A DNA stretch of 9,295 bases from CAZJAD01 sp964543855 (GTDB taxonomy: Bacteria > Electryoneota > RPQS01 > DYHQ01). This document shows positions 6,152 through 9,295 of the stretch, piece after piece. Position numbers and translations under genes: made by a program. The number at the start of each line of letters is the position of its first letter. Position 1 is the first letter of the stretch. The notes below the pieces were generated by a model. The model had not been told where the DNA came from. It searched no databases and saw only the letters and a list, made by a program, of their open reading frames with translations. The stretch is from the NCBI GenBank assembly GCA_964543855.1, contig CAZJAD010000091.1, positions 1 through 9,295 of the forward strand, given 5' to 3'.

Positions 6152-7606
6152 ATGTCAGCATCTCCCTCACTTGTCAAGAATTACATCGGTGGCCAGTGGG
6201 TCGCCGCCCGAACAGGCCAGACGCTTCAGGTCTGCAATCCTGCCACGACCGAGGCTCTGGCTCGCGTGCCCCTGAGCACAGCGGCGGATATCGATGATGC
6301 GGTTCGTGCCGCGCGCGATGCTTTTCCCGCCTGGCGAGCCACGCCGCCCCTTGAGCGTGCCCGTTACTTCTTCCGCCTGAAAGAGTTACTCGAAGTGCAC
6401 TTCGAGGACCTGGCCCGGACTCTGACAGCCGAAAACGGCAAAACCTTGCCGGAATCCCGGGGCAGCGTGCACCGCGCCATCGAGTGCGTGGAAGTCGCTA
6501 CCGGCATTCCCTCGCTTATGATGGGTCGCGTTCTCGAGGATGTGGCCCGAGGGATTGACTGCGAAGCCATCCGCCAACCCATCGGTGTCTTTGCCTGCAT
6601 CGCGCCCTTCAACTTCCCCTTCATGGTGCCTCTCTGGTTTCTGCCGTTTGCTGTCGCGTGTGGCAACACCTTCATCGTGAAACCTTCCGAGCAGGTTCCG
6701 CTCTCGCAGCAGGAACTGTTTGCGCTCATCCATGAGGTTGGCTTTCCGCCGGGTGTTGTGAATCTGGTCAATGGCGCAAAAGAGGCCGCCGAGCGAATCC
6801 TGGAGCATCCCGACATCCAGGGCGTCTCCTTTGTCGGGTCAAGCGCCGTCGCTCGTCATGTCTATGCGGAGTGCGGCAAGCATGGCAAGCGCGTCCAGGC
6901 TCTTGGTGGCGCGAAGAATCTCATCATTATCATGCCCGACGCACAGCTTGAAAGGAGCGTCGAAAATATCGCCGAATCCGTTTTTGGCTGCGCGGGCGAG
7001 CGGTGTCTGGCCGGTGCGGTTCTGGTCCCGGTCGGAGAGATATATGAGTCGTTTCGCGAGAAATTCGTCCGGCGAGCCGCCGCGATTAAAATTGGCAATG
7101 GTCTCGAACCGGGTGTGGAGATGGGGCCGGTGATCTCCGGAAAACACCGCGACCGCGTGCTGGCCTATATCGAAAAAGGCATCGAAGAGGGCGCTGAACT
7201 CATTCTGGACGGGCGCAATCCTCCGGTGCGTGAAAAGGGTTACTTCGTCGGCCCGACCATCTTCGACAAAGTCACTCGCAACATGGTCATCGCTCAGGAG
7301 GAAATCTTTGGCCCGGTCGCCTGCATTCTGCCGGTTGGAACGCTCGACGAAGCCCTCGACCTCATTCACGAGCACGAACTCGGCAACGCGGCCTCGATAT
7401 TCACGACCAGCGGACACGCCGCGCGCCGCTTTCGCTATGAAGCTGAGCCCTCCATGATGGGCATCAATATCGGCGTCGCCGCGCCGATGTCCTTTTTCTC
7501 TTTCGGCGGCGCAAAAGGTTCATTTTTCGGAGATTTAAAGGCCCACGGCTGGGAGTCCATCGACTTCTTCACCGACCGCAAAGTCGTCATCTCGCGGTGG
7601 TTCTGA
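6152..7606 (+). CDS. mmsA: Methylmalonate/malonate-semialdehyde dehydrogenase, CoA-acylating
   Basis: This 484-residue cytoplasmic enzyme oxidises malonate semialdehyde or methylmalonate semialdehyde with NAD+ and CoA, releasing CO2 and giving acetyl-CoA or propionyl-CoA. It spans the full aldehyde-dehydrogenase fold. APFNFPFMVP (151-160) carries the oxyanion Asn154. NAD-binding segments are VKPSEQVPLS and FVGSSAVA. The catalytic Cys285 lies in the MmsA signature FGCAGERCLA (278-287). QALGGAKN (249-256) lacks the usual general-base Glu of aldehyde dehydrogenases, as known for this CoA-dependent family. EEIFGPV (383-389) is the late signature. I chose the ATG at 6152 because KNYIGGQWV follows at the normal distance; an in-frame TTG at 6107 lies inside the -35 box. 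In this context it probably takes malonate semialdehyde from beta-alanine, although valine breakdown is also possible. Confidence 0.93.
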   Translation: MSASPSLVKNYIGGQWVAARTGQTLQVCNPATTEALARVPLSTAADIDDAVRAARDAFPAWRATPPLERARYFFRLKELLEVHFEDLARTLTAENGKTLPESRGSVHRAIECVEVATGIPSLMMGRVLEDVARGIDCEAIRQPIGVFACIAPFNFPFMVPLWFLPFAVACGNTFIVKPSEQVPLSQQELFALIHEVGFPPGVVNLVNGAKEAAERILEHPDIQGVSFVGSSAVARHVYAECGKHGKRVQALGGAKNLIIIMPDAQLERSVENIAESVFGCAGERCLAGAVLVPVGEIYESFREKFVRRAAAIKIGNGLEPGVEMGPVISGKHRDRVLAYIEKGIEEGAELILDGRNPPVREKGYFVGPTIFDKVTRNMVIAQEEIFGPVACILPVGTLDEALDLIHEHELGNAASIFTTSGHAARRFRYEAEPSMMGINIGVAAPMSFFSFGGAKGSFFGDLKAHGWESIDFFTDRKVVISRWF

Positions 7607-7710
7607 TCGCGGGAGAAGCACATATCCATTCACATATACTTACAGGTGTCGAGACAAGAGAGCGATTACTAGTGGGAACGAGTTCGGGCAAGCGGTCCCC
7701 AAAGATCAAG

Positions 7711-8733
7711 ATGAAAAAAGAGTCTGTTGCTGAGAATTCTTTCTACAATCCCTATGACAACATGGCTTTCACATACAACAGTTGTTTCCTATGTGGGACT
7801 CTGCTCGAGGGAAACAAGAGTGTTGAGCACGTTTTCCCCAAATGGGTGCAACACAAATACCGTCTGTGGAATCAGAACATTACCTTGTTGAACGGTACGA
7901 CCGTACCTTATCGCAAATTGACCATTCCATGCTGTTCCCGCTGCAATACAAACCATTTAGCCCCCCTTGAGAACAAGCTTAAGGAGTACCATGGCCAAGG
8001 ATACCGGGCGTTCCTAGGACTGGACAGGCTTACTATATTTCAATGGATGACAAAAATATTCCTTGGACTCCTGTTCAAGGAACTCTTCCTGTCGATCGAC
8101 CGCAAGGATTCGGACCGTGGCTCAATTATATCTCCACAATTGTTCGAGGGATTGAGAACATTACACGGCTTCTTGCAGTCGGTCAGGGCCCCTTTCAACT
8201 TTGCAAACTTCCGCCCATGGTCGATATTCATTTTTGAGATCCATGTGTATAGCGACGAAAGAGATTTCGACTATTACGACGGGATCTTTACTCTGACTTT
8301 CTCGATCCGGCTCGGCGAGATTGGCATCATTGCCTGTCTAGGGGACAATGGAGTCATGGAGAAGACATTTTCTGACTATTTTAGTAAATTCAAAGGCTTC
8401 AGACTCCACCCAATGCAGTTTGAAGAACTTGTCGCGAGGGTAGTGTACAAATCGTCCTTGGTGAAGTATCAGCCCAAATACACGTCTTTCTTTGGGGAAG
8501 AAGGACAGGAGACCGTTGTAATGGCGGCTCCGCTTCAGGGATACTCATCTGGACCGATTTTCGAGGAGTGGAGCCAGCGCGATTACGCGAGGATCTTGGC
8601 GCGGTTATGGCGTAATAGAGGAAAGACGATGGAGGAGATTTACATAGAGCCCGATCTTGTATGGTCCTCACTTTTCAATGAAGATGGTTCCGTAAATAGG
8701 GTGGATTCTGAAGGGGATCCGATTGTGGAGTGA
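7711..8733 (+). CDS. HNH-endonuclease-like protein of unknown role
   Basis: This protein has 340 residues from the ATG at 7711. The N-terminal part has a zinc-supported HNH-like core: C25-F-L-C28, then S-V-E39-H40-V-F-P, then C75-S-R-C78-N79 with H82 shortly after (CNTNHL). This order (CxxC, EH, CxxCN) is that of McrA/HNH nucleases. The rest (about 90-340) is mixed, with hydrophobic stretches such as TIFQWMTKIFLGLLFKELF (108-126) and SIFIFEIHVY, and matches nothing I recognise. The start is uncertain: a second ATG at 7762 lies just before the first Cys pair, neither has a strong ribosome binding site, and the frame is open back to 7597. It is AT-richer than its neighbours (24 G/C of 60 in 7741-7800, against 39 of 60 in 6781-6840) and unrelated to the pathway around it, suggesting transfer. 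Defence or mobile-DNA cargo is a guess. Confidence 0.7.
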   Translation: MKKESVAENSFYNPYDNMAFTYNSCFLCGTLLEGNKSVEHVFPKWVQHKYRLWNQNITLLNGTTVPYRKLTIPCCSRCNTNHLAPLENKLKEYHGQGYRAFLGLDRLTIFQWMTKIFLGLLFKELFLSIDRKDSDRGSIISPQLFEGLRTLHGFLQSVRAPFNFANFRPWSIFIFEIHVYSDERDFDYYDGIFTLTFSIRLGEIGIIACLGDNGVMEKTFSDYFSKFKGFRLHPMQFEELVARVVYKSSLVKYQPKYTSFFGEEGQETVVMAAPLQGYSSGPIFEEWSQRDYARILARLWRNRGKTMEEIYIEPDLVWSSLFNEDGSVNRVDSEGDPIVE

Positions 8734-8750
8734 GGGGGCTATGTCCCCCT
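8733..8750 (+). repeat. Small hairpin after the HNH gene
   Basis: AGGGGG and CCCCCT form a 6-bp stem with a 6-base loop directly at the stop codon of the HNH gene. Only two T follow, so it is at best a weak terminator. A second hairpin (TGCTC-GTT-GAGCA, 8770-8782) lies before the next gene. No convincing promoter is visible between them. Confidence 0.35.
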
Positions 8751-8802
8751 TGGCCGATCCAGAGCGCAATGCTCGTTGAGCAAATGTTGTTGGGGAAGGA
8801 CT

Positions 8803-9295
8803 ATGGCACGAAAAGTCACCGGCGGCCTGATTCAGATGCAAAATCCTCTGAATGATGAATCGCTGCCCGTCTCGAAGATTCAACAGGCCGCGTTCGATGC
8901 GCATGTGCCGTTCATCGAAGAAGCGGGCAAGGAAGGCGTTCAGATTCTGTGCCTGCAGGAGCTCTTCAACGGCCCTTACTTCTGCCCCAGCCAATCGGCG
9001 CGCTGGTACGACGCCGCCGAACCTGTCCCCGGCCCCACCACCGAGAAGCTCGTGCCGTTCGCGAAGAAATACCAGATGGTCATCGTCGTGCCGGTCTATG
9101 AACGCGAGTTTGCCGGGGTCTATTACAACACGGCGGCGGTTCTCGATGCCGACGGCTCCTATCTTGGCAAATACCGCAAGAATCACATCCCGCACACCGC
9201 CGGTTTCTGGGAGAAGTTCTTCTTCAAGCCGGGCAATCTTGGGTATCCAGTTTTTGACACGCGGTATGCGAAAGTCGGCGTCTACATCTGCTACG
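8803..9295 (+). CDS. Beta-ureidopropionase-like amidohydrolase, nitrilase family (3' truncated by window edge)
   Basis: The first 164 residues are present. The family hydrolyses C-N bonds with a Glu-Lys-Cys triad. All three are visible: E53 in LCLQELFNGPYFC, K126 in LGKYRKNHIP, and C163 in the final YICY, where the next codon is cut by the window edge. KNHIPHTAGFWEKFFFKPGN together with GNLGYPVFDT matches beta-ureidopropionase and its close bacterial relatives, which convert N-carbamoyl-beta-alanine to beta-alanine, CO2 and ammonia in reductive uracil breakdown. N-carbamoylputrescine amidohydrolase (AguB) is similar and is the main alternative; the nearby cytosine deaminase and mmsA genes favour the pyrimidine route. 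The start is ATG at 8803, with the purine-rich GGGGAAGGA just upstream (8792-8800). A long reverse-strand reading frame over 8668-9195 is a shadow of this gene. Confidence 0.85.
   Translation, partial: MARKVTGGLIQMQNPLNDESLPVSKIQQAAFDAHVPFIEEAGKEGVQILCLQELFNGPYFCPSQSARWYDAAEPVPGPTTEKLVPFAKKYQMVIVVPVYEREFAGVYYNTAAVLDADGSYLGKYRKNHIPHTAGFWEKFFFKPGNLGYPVFDTRYAKVGVYICY

Noticed and set aside
7619..7637. CACATAT direct repeat and a TATACT box as a promoter for the HNH gene
   Set aside because: No matching -35 box at 16-18 bases, and the repeat is only seven bases; too weak to call.
7597..7710. GTG start that would overlap mmsA and add 38 residues to the HNH protein
   Set aside because: No ribosome binding site, overlap with the mmsA end, and the added residues have no features; ATG 7711 or 7762 is more likely.
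8668..9195. 175-codon minus-strand frame at the right end
   Set aside because: Antisense to the nitrilase-family gene, whose Glu, Lys and Cys catalytic motifs are all visible on the plus strand.

Overview
The window carries ordinary bacterial chromosomal genes with two blocks that look acquired. It suggests a flagellated (motAB), probably Gram-negative bacterium with fairly GC-rich DNA, likely from an uncultured lineage. Nothing here fixes the phylum. The core genes (motAB operon, mmsA, nitrilase-family gene) are clearly GC-richer than the restriction-like gene at 596-1384 and the HNH gene at 7711-8733.

Layout, left to right. (1) 1-273 is the 3' end of an unrecognised gene. (2) 274-595 has no gene but holds seven short inverted repeats, including a perfect 28-bp palindrome. 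(3) 596-2389 is a probable restriction-modification pair. A winged-helix plus PD-(D/E)xK-like nuclease on + converges on a beta-class adenine methyltransferase of the DpnA type on -. The methyltransferase has a good sigma70-type promoter packed with GATC sites. (4) 2485-5402 is a minus-strand operon, motA-motB-degenerate REC/HD-GYP protein, with tight gene junctions and a clear intrinsic terminator. (5) 5551-9295 on + is a pyrimidine-breakdown cluster: a fungal-type cytosine deaminase, a CoA-acylating (methyl)malonate-semialdehyde dehydrogenase (mmsA) and the first 164 residues of a beta-ureidopropionase-like amidohydrolase. It is interrupted by an AT-richer HNH-nuclease-like gene.

How the genes fit together. 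Cytosine deaminase makes uracil. Reductive uracil breakdown passes through N-carbamoyl-beta-alanine, which beta-ureidopropionase converts to beta-alanine, CO2 and ammonia. After transamination, malonate semialdehyde can be oxidised by MmsA to acetyl-CoA. The dihydropyrimidine dehydrogenase and dihydropyrimidinase needed in between are not in the window and may lie to the right. MotA and MotB form the flagellar stator. The third gene of that operon has lost its predicted phospho-acceptor and HD-GYP catalytic residues, so it is more likely a regulator or binding protein than an enzyme.

Most unusual points: the doubly degenerate REC/HD-GYP protein tied to the stator genes; four GATC sites in 77 bp over the promoter and start of a methyltransferase resembling a GATC-specific family; the palindrome-rich leader with mutually exclusive stems before the nuclease gene; and an almost leaderless mmsA promoter with an inverted repeat between -35 and -10. 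I see no CRISPR array, tRNA, rRNA, transposase or integrase.
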